Shown in pieces: positions 16,509-25,463 of a stretch of DNA of 64,000 nt. This DNA is from a virus. The DNA lies in the IMG/VR virus record IMGVR_UViG_3300026382_000175, positions 16,915 through 80,914 of that record. The stretch is one strand, 5' to 3'. Below the pieces are notes generated by a model, which was given only the letters and a program-made list of their open reading frames with translations, ran no database searches and was not told where the DNA came from. Position 1 is the stretch's first letter. Each line of letters begins with the position of its first letter. The position numbers and the translations under genes were made by a program.

Positions 16509-16680
16509 ACTTACTTCTCCTTATTAACCTCTTTAGAATCTTTACCAGTTTGATTTTCTCTGAATCAGTTAATAATCTCCAACCTAATCTATTGTCGTAA
16601 ACTTGAACCTTAAAACAGTTTTGGCAAAATCTGTAATACTTTGACTTGACTTTAACCTCCTCCCACTGATGGTTGCACAC
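16501..16680 (-). CDS. Small zinc-binding protein (59 aa), GTG start
   Basis: Short frame in the gap between nrdB and the nuclease gene. It starts at a GTG with GGAG about 7 nt upstream and overlaps the next gene by 8 bp. The product begins with Cys-x-His (V-C-N-H) and later has FCQNCF, giving a CxH...CxxC zinc pattern, followed by a basic helix. Tight packing and the metal pattern support a real gene. Confidence 0.65.
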   Translation of the reverse strand: MCNHQWEEVKVKSKYYRFCQNCFKVQVYDNRLGWRLLTDSEKIKLVKILKRLIRRSKYG

Positions 16681-16691
16681 AATTCACTCCA

Positions 16692-17798
16692 CTAATCAAA
16701 GTTAATCTTGTCTATATCTTCTTCACTTACAGGTATGTGAGCATAATCAATAGCTCCAGTTTCAAAGAAAGAGGTTTTGTCTTGAGTTAAGAGTTTTTCT
16801 ATATCCTCAAATGGATTTCTGTTAACATCAAATATCGGAGATATGCCTAATAAGGCTAACCTTTGGTTAGTTAAGGTTTGAATGTAGTCTTTAATGTTCT
16901 GTTCAGTCATTAATGGAACTTCTCCTGCTACTGAATTAGTATAAAATTCAATATCTGCTTCTGCACTCCTACCAAATATCTCTTTAATTTCTTCTTCGTT
17001 GTAGTAATATCCTCTATCCCTCCACTCTTTTAGAATGTAAGTAAATAGAGGAATATGGAGAACTTCATCCTTTCTGATCTGGGTTATCTGTTGATTAGAG
17101 CCTTGAAGAATGCCCAATTTATAAGCAAAAATATGGAAAGTATTAAATCCTGTAAAGAACACTACTCCTTCAATAGCTAAATCGTTTACCATAGCTCTAA
17201 AAACAGCTCTTTGGAGAGTTTCTTGTCTGTAAGAAAGTTGATTTAGATTATTCTCATCTACTATTCCTCTGTTAACTAAATCATTAAGAGCTTGAAAATC
17301 CCTAGTTATAGCGTAATTCCTCTTAAGAAGAGGTTCAAAATGCTTGAACTTGTAGTAAACCTCATTAATCTTCTTGTCATCTTCCCCAAACACTGATTTA
17401 AGTATATACTGGTAAGACTCTCTGTGAAGGGATTCAATAGCTGTATGCCAATAGAGAGCTGTTTTTATTTCCTCATCAGCCATTACTCTTAACAGTGTTG
17501 AAGTATTATTAGGAACTATTGAGTCTAGGAGAATTAGAAAGGATATAACATACTCAAAGGTATCCTTTATACCTTTAGGTAAGTCATCAAACTGCTTTTT
17601 GTCCTCAGACATAGATATTTCCTCTGGTCTCCAAAGAATAGACATAGCTTGCTTAATCCACTCTATTGCATAAGAGTGTTTGTTCAGGTTGAGGTTGGCT
17701 AGTCCTGTAGACTTTTCTACTACTTCATCAGTCCAGATTAATTCACTGAAGTTGTCATTACCATTTGGATTAAACACTTGAGGAAACCTACTTACCAT
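16692..17798 (-). CDS. nrdB: Ribonucleotide reductase class I, beta subunit
   Basis: Makes the tyrosyl radical or metal cofactor for dNTP synthesis. Ligands of the di-iron site are visible: Asp in ISMSEDKKQF, ExxH in AIESLHRESY, Glu in LAIEGVVFF and ExxH in RKDEVLHIPL. The Tyr of HRESY stands at the radical position of E. coli NrdB. Length (368) is normal. It follows nrdA by 30 bp, so both subunits are co-expressed. It supplies deoxynucleotides together with ThyX. Confidence 0.95.
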   Translation of the reverse strand: MVSRFPQVFNPNGNDNFSELIWTDEVVEKSTGLANLNLNKHSYAIEWIKQAMSILWRPEEISMSEDKKQFDDLPKGIKDTFEYVISFLILLDSIVPNNTSTLLRVMADEEIKTALYWHTAIESLHRESYQYILKSVFGEDDKKINEVYYKFKHFEPLLKRNYAITRDFQALNDLVNRGIVDENNLNQLSYRQETLQRAVFRAMVNDLAIEGVVFFTGFNTFHIFAYKLGILQGSNQQITQIRKDEVLHIPLFTYILKEWRDRGYYYNEEEIKEIFGRSAEADIEFYTNSVAGEVPLMTEQNIKDYIQTLTNQRLALLGISPIFDVNRNPFEDIEKLLTQDKTSFFETGAIDYAHIPVSEEDIDKINFD

Positions 17799-17828
17799 CT
17801 TTTCTAACCTCCTTAGTAGAGTAGTATA

Positions 17829-20267
17829 TTAATTAGCACAGCTTACACACTCTTCTTTAGCTTGTTCTCCTTCTGCTTTAGCTACTATCCTAGCATAGTA
17901 AAGAGCTTTTATTCCACTCTTCCAAGCCTTATAGATAAACTGACCTAGTATCCTACCCACTTCTTCTTTTGGAATGAAACCATCTCTTATGTTAACTGGA
18001 TAATCAAAAGAAATTCCTGAGTCTATATACTTTTGTATAAACGAAACTATCTCTATTACATCGTATAAGTCCTGCTCAGTAAACTTTGAATACTCATCAT
18101 AATAAAACCAACCTTCTGTAATATATCTAGGAAATACTACATAAACTCCAGTAGACTGCTTTTCAGTCTGAATAAGGTTAAACGGAGGAAAAATACTTGC
18201 AGTAGTTCCTGCGTAAATAGATGTAGAAGTATTAGGAGGAGCATTTAACAGCATTGTATTCCTGATTCCATATTTCTGAATATCTTCTATCAACTCATCA
18301 ACTTCACCCCTATCTACATCAAATTCAACAACAGGAGAAACTTCAAAACCTTCTCCATAAGGGATTTGGCCTAAGAGTACTTCGTTCCACTTAGTTTCAC
18401 TATACTTATTTGTTCTACCTTTCTCTTTAGCTAAATCTACACTAGCTCTTATAGAGTAAAATGCTATCCTACCAAATATCTGCTTAAGCAAGTTAAACAA
18501 CTCATCTTTGTTAACATTTCTACTAGTTAACCTGTAAGCGTATAATTTATTGTCGTCTATTGACTTCCTAATGAGTAAGTCTGCTAGTCCTACAAACCCT
18601 ATTCCTAAAGTTCTGTAGTCCTGATTGTGCTTTTTAATCTCATAGATAGGATGACCTGCTATGTCAAGAATGTTGTCCATATACCTAACTACTAACCTCA
18701 TCAAAGAACTTAATTTCTGATTATCCTGTAAATAACCTAGCTCATACAAAACTGGTAAGTTGAGGGAAAGAAGGTTGCAAGAGTGTACATAACCTAAATC
18801 TTCTATCTTTTCATCAGGTTTCTTACCTTCAGGGTTTGAGTTAGAAAAAGGAGAGTAAGACTCTACACAAAGGTTCCCACACTTAATTTGCTCCTTGAAG
18901 GGAGAATACTGATTTACTGTGTCTACAAAGAAGATATAAGGCATTCCTGATGCCAATATGTTCTTTATTAATTGTCTATAAATTTCCCTAACCTTATAAA
19001 CTTTACCTCTTATCTTTCCTTGCTTAACTAACTCCTCTGCTTTCGTATAATTTTCCTCAAACTCTTTCCCCCAACAGTTTACCAAGTCAATACCACACTT
19101 CATTTTCAACTCATAGTGGTCTATGAGTGTCCAATCTTTATTCTCTTTAACCCTCTCCATAAACAAGTCTGGTACTACTACTTGAGGGTAGAGGGAGAAC
19201 ATTTTCATTCTTATTTCCCCAATAGGATTACGCATAGCCATAAAGTCCAATATATCCATATGCCATATAGGGAGAGCTACTGTACCAGCTCCTTTGCGTT
19301 TTCCAAGCTGATCTATCGTATCTAACATATCGTCAAGTATCTTACACCACTTTAACACTGATACTGATTTACCTTTATTCCCTTGTATATAACTTCCATT
19401 AGGTCTTACTTCTCCAAGATAAATACCTAACCCTCCTCCTCTTTTACTAATCTCTGCAACTTGCCAAAATGAATACATAATACTTTCAAGGTTATCGTGA
19501 ATATCAAGGATATTACAAGATGATAAATTACCTTTAGCTCTTCTAAGGTTAGAAAGTTGAGGAGTAGCTGGAATTATTACCCTATCAAGTAATAGTTTAT
19601 AAAACTTTTTAACATTATTCATGAATAATTCTTTATTTTGCTTATAATCTGGAAGAAAACCAAGAATAGAAATTAAGAGGAGAGCTTCGGCAAAAGTTTC
19701 AACAGGTTTATTATTATAAGTCAATATATATGATTTTGAGAATTTTACTACCTGATAGTAAAAGTCATTCCACATAAAATAAGGAAAGTTATAATTATAA
19801 TCTAACTGAACCTTTTTAGCATACTCATAGAGTTCTTCAAGAATGTCATTAGAGATTTTAAGTATTCTCTCATCATAAATACCTAATTCTATATACTTTT
19901 TTAAGTGAAAAATCCAATCGTTAGCATCTTGAAAAAACCCGTAATCATCAGTAAAAGTGTCATACTCCCTTTCTCTATGTAATCTTATGTCTTTTATCCA
20001 ATCTAATAAATAAAACCTACCTGCTAGAATAGAATAGTCTTTAATTCTACCTTTATCTGATATTGAAAGCTTATTAGCAGTAGCTATTAAATTTTGTTGG
20101 ATTTCTTTAGTAGTAATACCAGACTTAAGAGTAAAGCGAAATTCTTTCCAAAATTGCTCATCATCTATATTTAGACCTTGCCTGCAAAAGTTATACATCT
20201 TAATAATCTTATCCATACTGAAAGGTTCTTTATGACCGTCTCTCTTTACAACTTCAATTCCTATCAT
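17829..20267 (-). CDS. nrdA: Ribonucleotide reductase class I, alpha subunit
   Basis: Catalytic subunit (812 aa). The N-terminal ATP-cone (IEVVKRDGHKEPFSMDKI) suggests allosteric activity control. Active-site parts are LSSCNILDI (first redox Cys), CGNLCVESYSP (N-x-C-x-E radical site) and HSCNLLSLNLP (second redox Cys). NAPPNTSTSIYAGTTASIFP is the conserved substrate-binding stretch. The C-terminal ECVSCAN gives the CxxC pair that thioredoxin or glutaredoxin reduces. It overlaps thyX by 4 bp. Confidence 0.95.
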   Translation of the reverse strand: MIGIEVVKRDGHKEPFSMDKIIKMYNFCRQGLNIDDEQFWKEFRFTLKSGITTKEIQQNLIATANKLSISDKGRIKDYSILAGRFYLLDWIKDIRLHREREYDTFTDDYGFFQDANDWIFHLKKYIELGIYDERILKISNDILEELYEYAKKVQLDYNYNFPYFMWNDFYYQVVKFSKSYILTYNNKPVETFAEALLLISILGFLPDYKQNKELFMNNVKKFYKLLLDRVIIPATPQLSNLRRAKGNLSSCNILDIHDNLESIMYSFWQVAEISKRGGGLGIYLGEVRPNGSYIQGNKGKSVSVLKWCKILDDMLDTIDQLGKRKGAGTVALPIWHMDILDFMAMRNPIGEIRMKMFSLYPQVVVPDLFMERVKENKDWTLIDHYELKMKCGIDLVNCWGKEFEENYTKAEELVKQGKIRGKVYKVREIYRQLIKNILASGMPYIFFVDTVNQYSPFKEQIKCGNLCVESYSPFSNSNPEGKKPDEKIEDLGYVHSCNLLSLNLPVLYELGYLQDNQKLSSLMRLVVRYMDNILDIAGHPIYEIKKHNQDYRTLGIGFVGLADLLIRKSIDDNKLYAYRLTSRNVNKDELFNLLKQIFGRIAFYSIRASVDLAKEKGRTNKYSETKWNEVLLGQIPYGEGFEVSPVVEFDVDRGEVDELIEDIQKYGIRNTMLLNAPPNTSTSIYAGTTASIFPPFNLIQTEKQSTGVYVVFPRYITEGWFYYDEYSKFTEQDLYDVIEIVSFIQKYIDSGISFDYPVNIRDGFIPKEEVGRILGQFIYKAWKSGIKALYYARIVAKAEGEQAKEECVSCAN

Positions 20268-21352
20268 CTATTAACCTCCTCCTTAAGAATTTTCTCATCA
20301 AATAATCCAATTTCTAAATTAAATCTTGCATAATAATCTTTATCTCCATACTCTACATAAACATATTTAACATCTTTATTCCAATCATTACTTTGCATTT
20401 GTTTATATTTATCTTGAATATCTAAAATCCTAATAGTAAATCCTCCCTTATCATACAAACCTAACTTATCATCTCCTATAACTTTAATATATTGACCTAA
20501 AAATTCAGGTTGATATTTGTATAAAAGCTCAAGTTCTGCTTTAGCTACTTCTCTTATTTGTTCTTGAGCTTGTTTTGAATATCTTTCTACATAAAAATTC
20601 CTTGCACATTTGTAATCTTTCATTACCCAAAATACAGTATAAAGAGATTGAGGTAATACAGAACGGGCTACTTCAGGTTTATAGCCTATTTTAAGCAAAA
20701 TCTTATACATACTTTCAAGTTCTTGATAAAAATAACTAAGCTCTTGGAATGTTAAACCTGTTGCTTCATTAAGCAACCCATCTGGATACCAAAACTCAAA
20801 TTCTACTTTATCAGGTTTTACATATCTACGAGAAAGTTCTAAATATGAGCAACACCTATGACGATGATATTGACTTCTTACAAAGAGAGGAACTTTAACT
20901 TTAAAAGTAGCTATTGTTTGTTTGTGCCATTTTATAAAATTTTCTAAATCCTTTTCAGACGCAGAATCACTATCAAGTCTACTTGAAATTTGAGATAATA
21001 CAAAATGCTTAAAATTCCTTTGATGTAACTCCTCTTCAAACGTAAAAATTCTTTTATTTCTCAGAGAATGCTCAATACCAATATAAAAATACGAATCATC
21101 TTTTCTCATAGGAAATCTAATAAATTCAAATGGACTTTTATGCCCTTTTTTAATAAGAAAATCCCAAAGTTTTTTAGGATTTTTAGCCATTTCATTACCA
21201 TAGCTGATTGATGCTACTACTGATACAGCTTCCTCTCTTGATTCTTGATTAAGATTGGATAAAGAAAAATCCCATAGTTCCACAAATCCTTTTACAGGAG
21301 AGTAATCATAAATCTCCTTTTTAGCTATTTTCTTTAAATACTTCAGTCTCAT
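20264..21352 (-). CDS. thyX: Flavin-dependent thymidylate synthase
   Basis: Makes dTMP from dUMP with methylene-tetrahydrofolate and FAD. The signature RHR-x7-S is present as RHRCCSYLELSRRY (R164 to S174). At 362 residues it is longer than usual (220-250). Extra sequence lies at the N-terminus and in a C-terminal region of about 90 residues (DKGGFTIRILDIQDK...) that I do not recognise. It overlaps nrdA by 4 bp. With dUTPase (37131) and dNMP kinase (50324) the phage has its own dTTP route. Confidence 0.92.
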   Translation of the reverse strand: MRLKYLKKIAKKEIYDYSPVKGFVELWDFSLSNLNQESREEAVSVVASISYGNEMAKNPKKLWDFLIKKGHKSPFEFIRFPMRKDDSYFYIGIEHSLRNKRIFTFEEELHQRNFKHFVLSQISSRLDSDSASEKDLENFIKWHKQTIATFKVKVPLFVRSQYHRHRCCSYLELSRRYVKPDKVEFEFWYPDGLLNEATGLTFQELSYFYQELESMYKILLKIGYKPEVARSVLPQSLYTVFWVMKDYKCARNFYVERYSKQAQEQIREVAKAELELLYKYQPEFLGQYIKVIGDDKLGLYDKGGFTIRILDIQDKYKQMQSNDWNKDVKYVYVEYGDKDYYARFNLEIGLFDEKILKEEVNR

Positions 21353-21370
21353 CTTTTAGCCTCCTTCCAT

Positions 21371-21802
21371 CTAAACTTCTACAGGTTCAATTACAAAACT
21401 AACTTCATTCCCTTCTTTAGTTAAAGTCCAAAATACTGGATAAGACTTACCAAACCTGATAGCATATAAGCGTGAAATCAAGTCTTCCAAAATCTTTACC
21501 AGTTCAGCATTCCTAATAGAGGTTTTAACCTCTGTAGGTGAAACCAAATGATTAATTGCTGATACTATTACTTTGTAGTAATGATAGAAATTCACAACAT
21601 CATCTTCTAACAAGGAAATAAGTTCCATATAATCAGAATTGTCCATTATGTTGTCCATAAAGCTAATAAACTTAGAAGGAGTTAGAACCAAATTCAAATC
21701 TGCATTCTCATAAAGAATAGAGACCCTAAACTTCCCTATCTTCTCATCAAAGGTAATTTGAATTTCTTGTATATCTCCTGTAAAAAATTCTAGCAGTCTC
21801 AT
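21371..21802 (-). CDS. Hypothetical protein (143 aa)
   Basis: Beta-rich N-terminal half (EIQITFDEKIGKFRVSILY) and a helical C-terminal half. The frame opens at 21820, but GGAGGT lies 5 nt before the ATG at 21802, which I take as the start. Upstream of thyX on the same message. No family recognised. Confidence 0.6.
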   Translation of the reverse strand: MRLLEFFTGDIQEIQITFDEKIGKFRVSILYENADLNLVLTPSKFISFMDNIMDNSDYMELISLLEDDVVNFYHYYKVIVSAINHLVSPTEVKTSIRNAELVKILEDLISRLYAIRFGKSYPVFWTLTKEGNEVSFVIEPVEV

Positions 21803-21824
21803 TACTCCACCTCCATACATTTAG

Positions 21825-22049
21825 TTAAATTGATCTTGTATTGTCAATACAAATCAAATTATCCTTTTTAACTAACTCCTTTGCACATTTCTCACATAAA
21901 TATTTAAGAAGAGTTCCAAAACCTTTCTTAAGACTAGAAAAGCTTTTACCCTCTTTAAGAGAGTAACAATACCTTGTCATAATAAAACCACACTTATTAC
22001 ACCTTAATGCAGTTCCTTCATAAAGTTTATATTTACACAATGCTTTCAT
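21825..22049 (-). CDS. Small zinc-ribbon protein (74 aa)
   Basis: Two CxxC pairs (RCNKCGF and LCEKCAKE) spaced about 36 residues, a treble-clef or ribbon pattern. Short basic protein that may bind nucleic acid or a host protein. Its start overlaps the previous gene by 4 bp. Confidence 0.65.
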   Translation of the reverse strand: MKALCKYKLYEGTALRCNKCGFIMTRYCYSLKEGKSFSSLKKGFGTLLKYLCEKCAKELVKKDNLICIDNTRSI

Positions 22050-22453
22050 CTCACTTCCTCCTCTTCCTCAATTGAAAGAACATTCCTCAAGTTTATAAAA
22101 GCTGGGACATCCTTAGCCTGTTCAAACTCTAGCATTAGTCCAGCATCCTTAAACTTCTCCCAAAATCTGTTCATGTATTGAACTCCAACTATTGGAATAT
22201 TCAGGACTAGTCCATCAAAAGTTTCTACTTTTAGTCTTAACTTAAAGTCGTATAGCTGGGTCTCCTCTACATAAACTGATTCAGCTCCACTCAGACTTAT
22301 CCAATTCCTCTTACCTTTACTTTCGTAATAAAAGCTGTCCTTACAGTTCAGAACTGCTGTAAACAACCTTCTGTAATCCTTCCAAGATTCCAGCTCAACA
22401 GTTTTAACTAAATTGCTGTAAACTACCTTAGCTTTAATGTAAGTTTTAGCCAT
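22046..22453 (-). CDS. Hypothetical protein (135 aa)
   Basis: Alpha/beta protein with an acidic C-terminal tail (SIEEEEEVR). The frame opens at 22471, but AAGGAGG stands just before the ATG at 22453 (MAKTYIKAKV), the better start. It overlaps the upstream gene by 8 bp. Function unknown. Confidence 0.6.
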   Translation of the reverse strand: MAKTYIKAKVVYSNLVKTVELESWKDYRRLFTAVLNCKDSFYYESKGKRNWISLSGAESVYVEETQLYDFKLRLKVETFDGLVLNIPIVGVQYMNRFWEKFKDAGLMLEFEQAKDVPAFINLRNVLSIEEEEEVR

Positions 22454-22646
22454 CTTTAACCTCCTTATCATCTAGAATATTAATCTCTTTAACAGCCTTC
22501 ACCTTGATTGTATAACCATAATCCAAAATAATCCAATCCTCCTCATCTTCTTTTTCAATTCCTTCAATCATCCCCACAAAGCTACTATCCTTCAAGATGA
22601 TTTCACAAAGCTTTCCAATGTATTTCTCGTACTTTTTCTTAACCAT
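22446..22646 (-). CDS. Small Sm-like beta protein candidate (66 aa)
   Basis: The pattern GKLCEIILKDSSFVGMIEGI...WIILDYGYTIKVKAVKEI resembles the strand order of Sm/LSm folds (helix, then strands with a conserved Gly-x-I/V turn). Such proteins form rings that bind RNA. The match is by eye and weak. Confidence 0.45.
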   Translation of the reverse strand: MVKKKYEKYIGKLCEIILKDSSFVGMIEGIEKEDEEDWIILDYGYTIKVKAVKEINILDDKEVKDG

Positions 22647-22670
22647 ATCAACCCTCCCTACTCTTCAATT

Positions 22671-23123
22671 TTATTGATTTGTAGTATATTTCGTAAATTT
22701 CTTCAACATTGCTTCTGCAAATTCTTCTAGATCTAGCAATTGCCTTACTACATCTTTAGCATCTTCATATATTTCTCTCGTAGTCCACTTCTTGCATATC
22801 TTAGCCAACTCATTATTTTCATCATAATACCCTTTCCAATCAAAAGGATGTGCATAATCCCAACCATACCACCAATACCCTTTTGGTAAGTAAACTCCAT
22901 CACCTTTACTTGAAAAGGTAAAACCTCCATGAACACTAATAATACTTAAATCACCATAATCAAAACCAGCTAATATGTGATTCTCAGGAAGCCCTACATA
23001 AGCTACTGGGTGAGTTCCTAAAGACATTCCTATAATCCTAAAACCAAGACACTCTTCATCAAAGAGTGTTTCAGGTTTGTCTAACATCTCTTTCTGGTAA
23101 ATCATTTCCTTAAACTTCTTCAT
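22671..23123 (-). CDS. Conserved phage protein of unknown function (150 aa)
   Basis: Contains YVGLPENHILAGFDYGD, SVHGGFTFSS and YWWYGWDYAHPFDW. Proteins with this GYV-x-HP, HGG(L/F)T(F/Y)S, GxD-x-AHxxD order recur as small early genes in many unrelated phages without known function. It is the first gene of the minus-strand operon, directly behind three copies of the phage promoter. That marks it as one of the earliest products of this arm. Confidence 0.65.
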   Translation of the reverse strand: MKKFKEMIYQKEMLDKPETLFDEECLGFRIIGMSLGTHPVAYVGLPENHILAGFDYGDLSIISVHGGFTFSSKGDGVYLPKGYWWYGWDYAHPFDWKGYYDENNELAKICKKWTTREIYEDAKDVVRQLLDLEEFAEAMLKKFTKYTTNQ

Positions 23124-23145
23124 CTCAACTCCCCTCTCAAACCTG

Positions 23146-23182
23146 TTTACTAAACTAAACTCAAATCAGGGAGAATTTCAGG
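23146..23182 (-). promoter_or_regulatory. Phage promoter copy M1 (minus arm)
   Basis: Reads CCTGAAATT, 13 bp, GTTTAGTTTAGTAAA on the minus strand. Full match to the ten-copy consensus, 23 bp before the first minus-arm gene. Confidence 0.8.
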
Positions 23183-23205
23183 CTGGTTAATCTAAACTTT
23201 CTACT

Positions 23206-23242
23206 CACTATTAACTAAACCAATCTACCCTAGAATTTCAGG
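23206..23242 (-). promoter_or_regulatory. Phage promoter copy M2 (minus arm)
   Basis: CCTGAAATT, 13 bp, GTTTAGTTAATAGTG on the minus strand; spacing conserved, distal part slightly different. Confidence 0.7.
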
Positions 23243-23264
23243 TTAAACCTATCCAACTATCCCT

Positions 23265-23301
23265 ATCTTAAAATTAAACTCTCTTACTATCAAATTTCAG
23301 G
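23265..23301 (-). promoter_or_regulatory. Phage promoter copy M3 (minus arm, weak)
   Basis: CCTGAAATT, 13 bp, GTTTAATTTTAAGAT. It is the most diverged copy. Its upstream box faces that of the plus copy at 23312 about 10 bp away, so the two could share or compete for a factor. Confidence 0.55.
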
Positions 23302-23311
23302 TTGGTAGTAA

Positions 23312-23348
23312 CCTGAAATTCTAATCCAATCCAGTTTAGTTTTATAGA
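23312..23348 (+). promoter_or_regulatory. Phage promoter copy P1 (plus arm)
   Basis: CCTGAAATT, 13 bp, GTTTAGTTTTATAGA, ending 22 bp before the first plus-arm gene with its GGAGG site. Forms a back-to-back pair with M3. Confidence 0.8.
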
Positions 23349-23370
23349 TACCAATCAGAAGGAGGTTAGT

Positions 23371-23580
23371 ATGAGTAAGAAAACTTACCAGTCCTTACAA
23401 GAGTGGTTATCCACTACTAATCCTATGAACAAGCACTACCTAGCTCAGATTATTTCCCTAATAACTATGTTAGAAGTAGGAGATGAGATTAGTTTAGGAT
23501 TAGTTAAGATTAAGAAGGAGTCTCATACTGATAATGGTTATACTTTCTCAGTTAGTATAGATAGTTCTCTATTAGAGTAA
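23371..23580 (+). CDS. Small hypothetical protein (69 aa)
   Basis: First gene of the plus arm, behind a phage promoter and an AGGAGG site. Helical N-terminus, beta C-terminus (ISLGLVKIKKESHTDNGYTFSVSI). No family recognised. The C-tract repeat R1 starts at its stop codon. Confidence 0.65.
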   Translation: MSKKTYQSLQEWLSTTNPMNKHYLAQIISLITMLEVGDEISLGLVKIKKESHTDNGYTFSVSIDSSLLE

Positions 23581-23616
23581 TCCCCTATTTTTCAGTAGGT
23601 TTCTTAAGTATTACAA
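23578..23616 (+). repeat. C-tract repeat R1
   Basis: AATCCCCTATTTTTCAGTAG followed by GTTTCTTAAGTATTACAA. Matches R2-R4 at 24920-25220. See the origin-candidate entry. Confidence 0.6.
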
Positions 23617-23651
23617 CAACTTTCCCAATCTAGTAAGCTAGAGGAGGAGTT

Positions 23652-24725
23652 ATGATTAGGTTTGAGGAGTATGAAGAGGTATTAGTAAAGTTACAGGATA
23701 ATTTAGATGATGAAAATAGTACTCTAACTTTCCTAGATGTATTAACTAAGTTAATAAGGGATTTATTAGGTACTCATTACAGTAAGTACAGCTGGGTAAG
23801 AGGACTTAACTTTGATGAGATAGCTCCTCAGATAGCTTTAGACTACTACCTTAAGGTAAAATCTGGTTTAAGGATTAACAAGTGGGGAATTTACTTGAGA
23901 AAGAGCTTAGCTAGTGATTTGGTAAAGTTTGCTCATCCTAAAGATGTGAGCTTTGATGACTTGCTTAAAACTCCTTACACTAAAGATGAGGAAGATGACA
24001 AGGATTACCTAGTAGAAATCCAAGAACTGTGGAAAACCCTTTTCCCTCACTTAACTAAATCTGAAATCTTAATCTTAATAGAGCTCTCTACTGAGTATAA
24101 ACTCTCTCCTTATGACAAGGTAAGAGGATTAGCTAAGTACTCTTACAGGAAAAGAATAGAACTAGCTAAAGTCTTAATGAAGTTAACTTACTACTACAGA
24201 ACTAAGGAGGTAAGCATGAACAGGGTAACATCTAACTCACTAGTAAGAACTTTAGCTGGAATTATGATTTCTCCTCTATTCCTAGTTCTAGACCTAGAAG
24301 ACATGGCTAAGGTAATAGCTACTCTAGGAGGACAAACTGTACGCATTCCTACCTACACAGAACTACAAAAGTTAATCCCACTCATCATCCTCTTCTATGA
24401 ACACAAAATCAACAACAAATCCCTCTCAGAACTCTCTAAAAAGTTCAACCTAGACCGTAAAGACCTTTCCCTAATCCTAAACATCCTAAACCAAGTAAAG
24501 CTCTCAGATTACGAAAAGAAGAACCTAATCATTACCCTTTCCAAGCTTACCCAATTGGTAAATGCTCAAGACTCCTTCATATCTCAAAGACTACAGGAGA
24601 TAGAAGATAAGCTCAGAAAGAACTCCAAAACAGCTCTAGAACTCTACAAATCCCTCTCTAAGGAAGAAGCTAAAGGATTAGAAGACCTAATCAAGCTAAC
24701 TACTGAGATAGTTAAATTACTCTAA
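23652..24725 (+). CDS. Putative transcription regulator with Mor-like C-terminus (357 aa)
   Basis: About residues 210-290 read LDLEDMAKVIATLGGQTVRI PTYTELQ..., then NNKSLSELSKKFNLDRKDLSLIL. This is close to Mor/C-family activators: a GGQ-x-(I/V)-x-IP beta strand, then a helix-turn-helix. The N-terminal 180 residues are helical (WVRGLNFDEIAPQIALDYYL...) and might be a diverged sigma-like module, which is speculative. The C-terminal 60 residues are a coiled coil. Second gene of the plus arm, next to the control region, so it may control phage transcription. Confidence 0.5.
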   Translation: MIRFEEYEEVLVKLQDNLDDENSTLTFLDVLTKLIRDLLGTHYSKYSWVRGLNFDEIAPQIALDYYLKVKSGLRINKWGIYLRKSLASDLVKFAHPKDVSFDDLLKTPYTKDEEDDKDYLVEIQELWKTLFPHLTKSEILILIELSTEYKLSPYDKVRGLAKYSYRKRIELAKVLMKLTYYYRTKEVSMNRVTSNSLVRTLAGIMISPLFLVLDLEDMAKVIATLGGQTVRIPTYTELQKLIPLIILFYEHKINNKSLSELSKKFNLDRKDLSLILNILNQVKLSDYEKKNLIITLSKLTQLVNAQDSFISQRLQEIEDKLRKNSKTALELYKSLSKEEAKGLEDLIKLTTEIVKLL

Positions 24726-25344
24726 CCTACTCTACACTATCCTACTTACTTATCTTATACTCTCAACACTGCTATACTACTAATCTTACTAACCTAGTTA
24801 CTCTACTTAACCCTGTTATCCAATCCTATTAGTTAGCTTACTATTCCAGTACTTTAGTTTTGAGTTAGATAGTTAGTTATATCGCTATATACCCTTCTGA
24901 TATTGATATAGTTATACTGATATCCCCCTTTTTCAGTAGGTATTACTTGATTTACAATAGCTTTCTAGTATTACTTATTCAGTTAGATAATTTTTGATTA
25001 GTAGTATAGTTAGTATATAGATAATCCCCCCATTTTCAGTAGGTTTTCCTTGTATTCCATAGGTTATCTCATTATTCGTAGAATACTAATCTGATAGAGA
25101 TATACTGGTAATGGTATAGGTAACAGGTATAGAGTTAGGTAAGTAGGTTAGATAGTACTCTTATACTACTATAAGTATAGATAATCCCCCCCATTTTCAG
25201 TAGGTTTCTTAAGTATAGCAATATCTATCTCAGAATTAGTAATAGAAAACTTATGAATTACTATAACTAAGAGAAATAGAGATATGGGAAAACTAAGTAA
25301 TTCAAGGAGTTATACATATTAGGGAAAATTATCTAACTAACCTA
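24726..25344. other. Gene-free AT-rich region with C-tract repeats; origin candidate
   Basis: The largest non-coding stretch (738 bp to the next start at 25464). It has no convincing frame on either strand. It holds three C-tract repeats: R2 about 24920-24950, R3 about 25014-25050, R4 about 25176-25220. All contain a run of 5-7 C, then (A/T)TTTTCAGTAGG; R3 and R4 are preceded by TATAGATAAT-like sequence. Dense TATA-type steps such as ATATAGTTATACTGATAT would melt easily. It lies directly before the primase gene. A replication origin is plausible but unproven. Confidence 0.45.
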
Positions 25345-25381
25345 CCTGAAACTCTAACTCAGACTAGTTTAGTTATATAGA
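25345..25381 (+). promoter_or_regulatory. Phage promoter copy P2
   Basis: CCTGAAACT, 13 bp, GTTTAGTTATATAGA. First of a tandem pair 58 bp apart before the primase gene. Confidence 0.7.
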
Positions 25382-25402
25382 GTGGGAAAGTTATATACCC
25401 AA

Positions 25403-25439
25403 CCTGAAATTCTAATCCAATTCTGTTTAGTTTAGTAGA
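25403..25439 (+). promoter_or_regulatory. Phage promoter copy P3
   Basis: CCTGAAATT, 13 bp, GTTTAGTTTAGTAGA, 24 bp before the primase ATG. Perfect consensus. Confidence 0.8.
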
Positions 25440-25463
25440 ATAGGTTAACAGGAGGTTGTAAGT

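Noticed and set aside
23652-24725. Confident sigma factor
   Set aside because: Only the Mor-like C-terminal part is convincing; the N-terminal sigma resemblance is too weak to name.
24900-25220. CRISPR array
   Set aside because: The C-tract units are imperfect, spaced about 100-160 bp, and the sequence between them is plain AT-rich; no cas genes.
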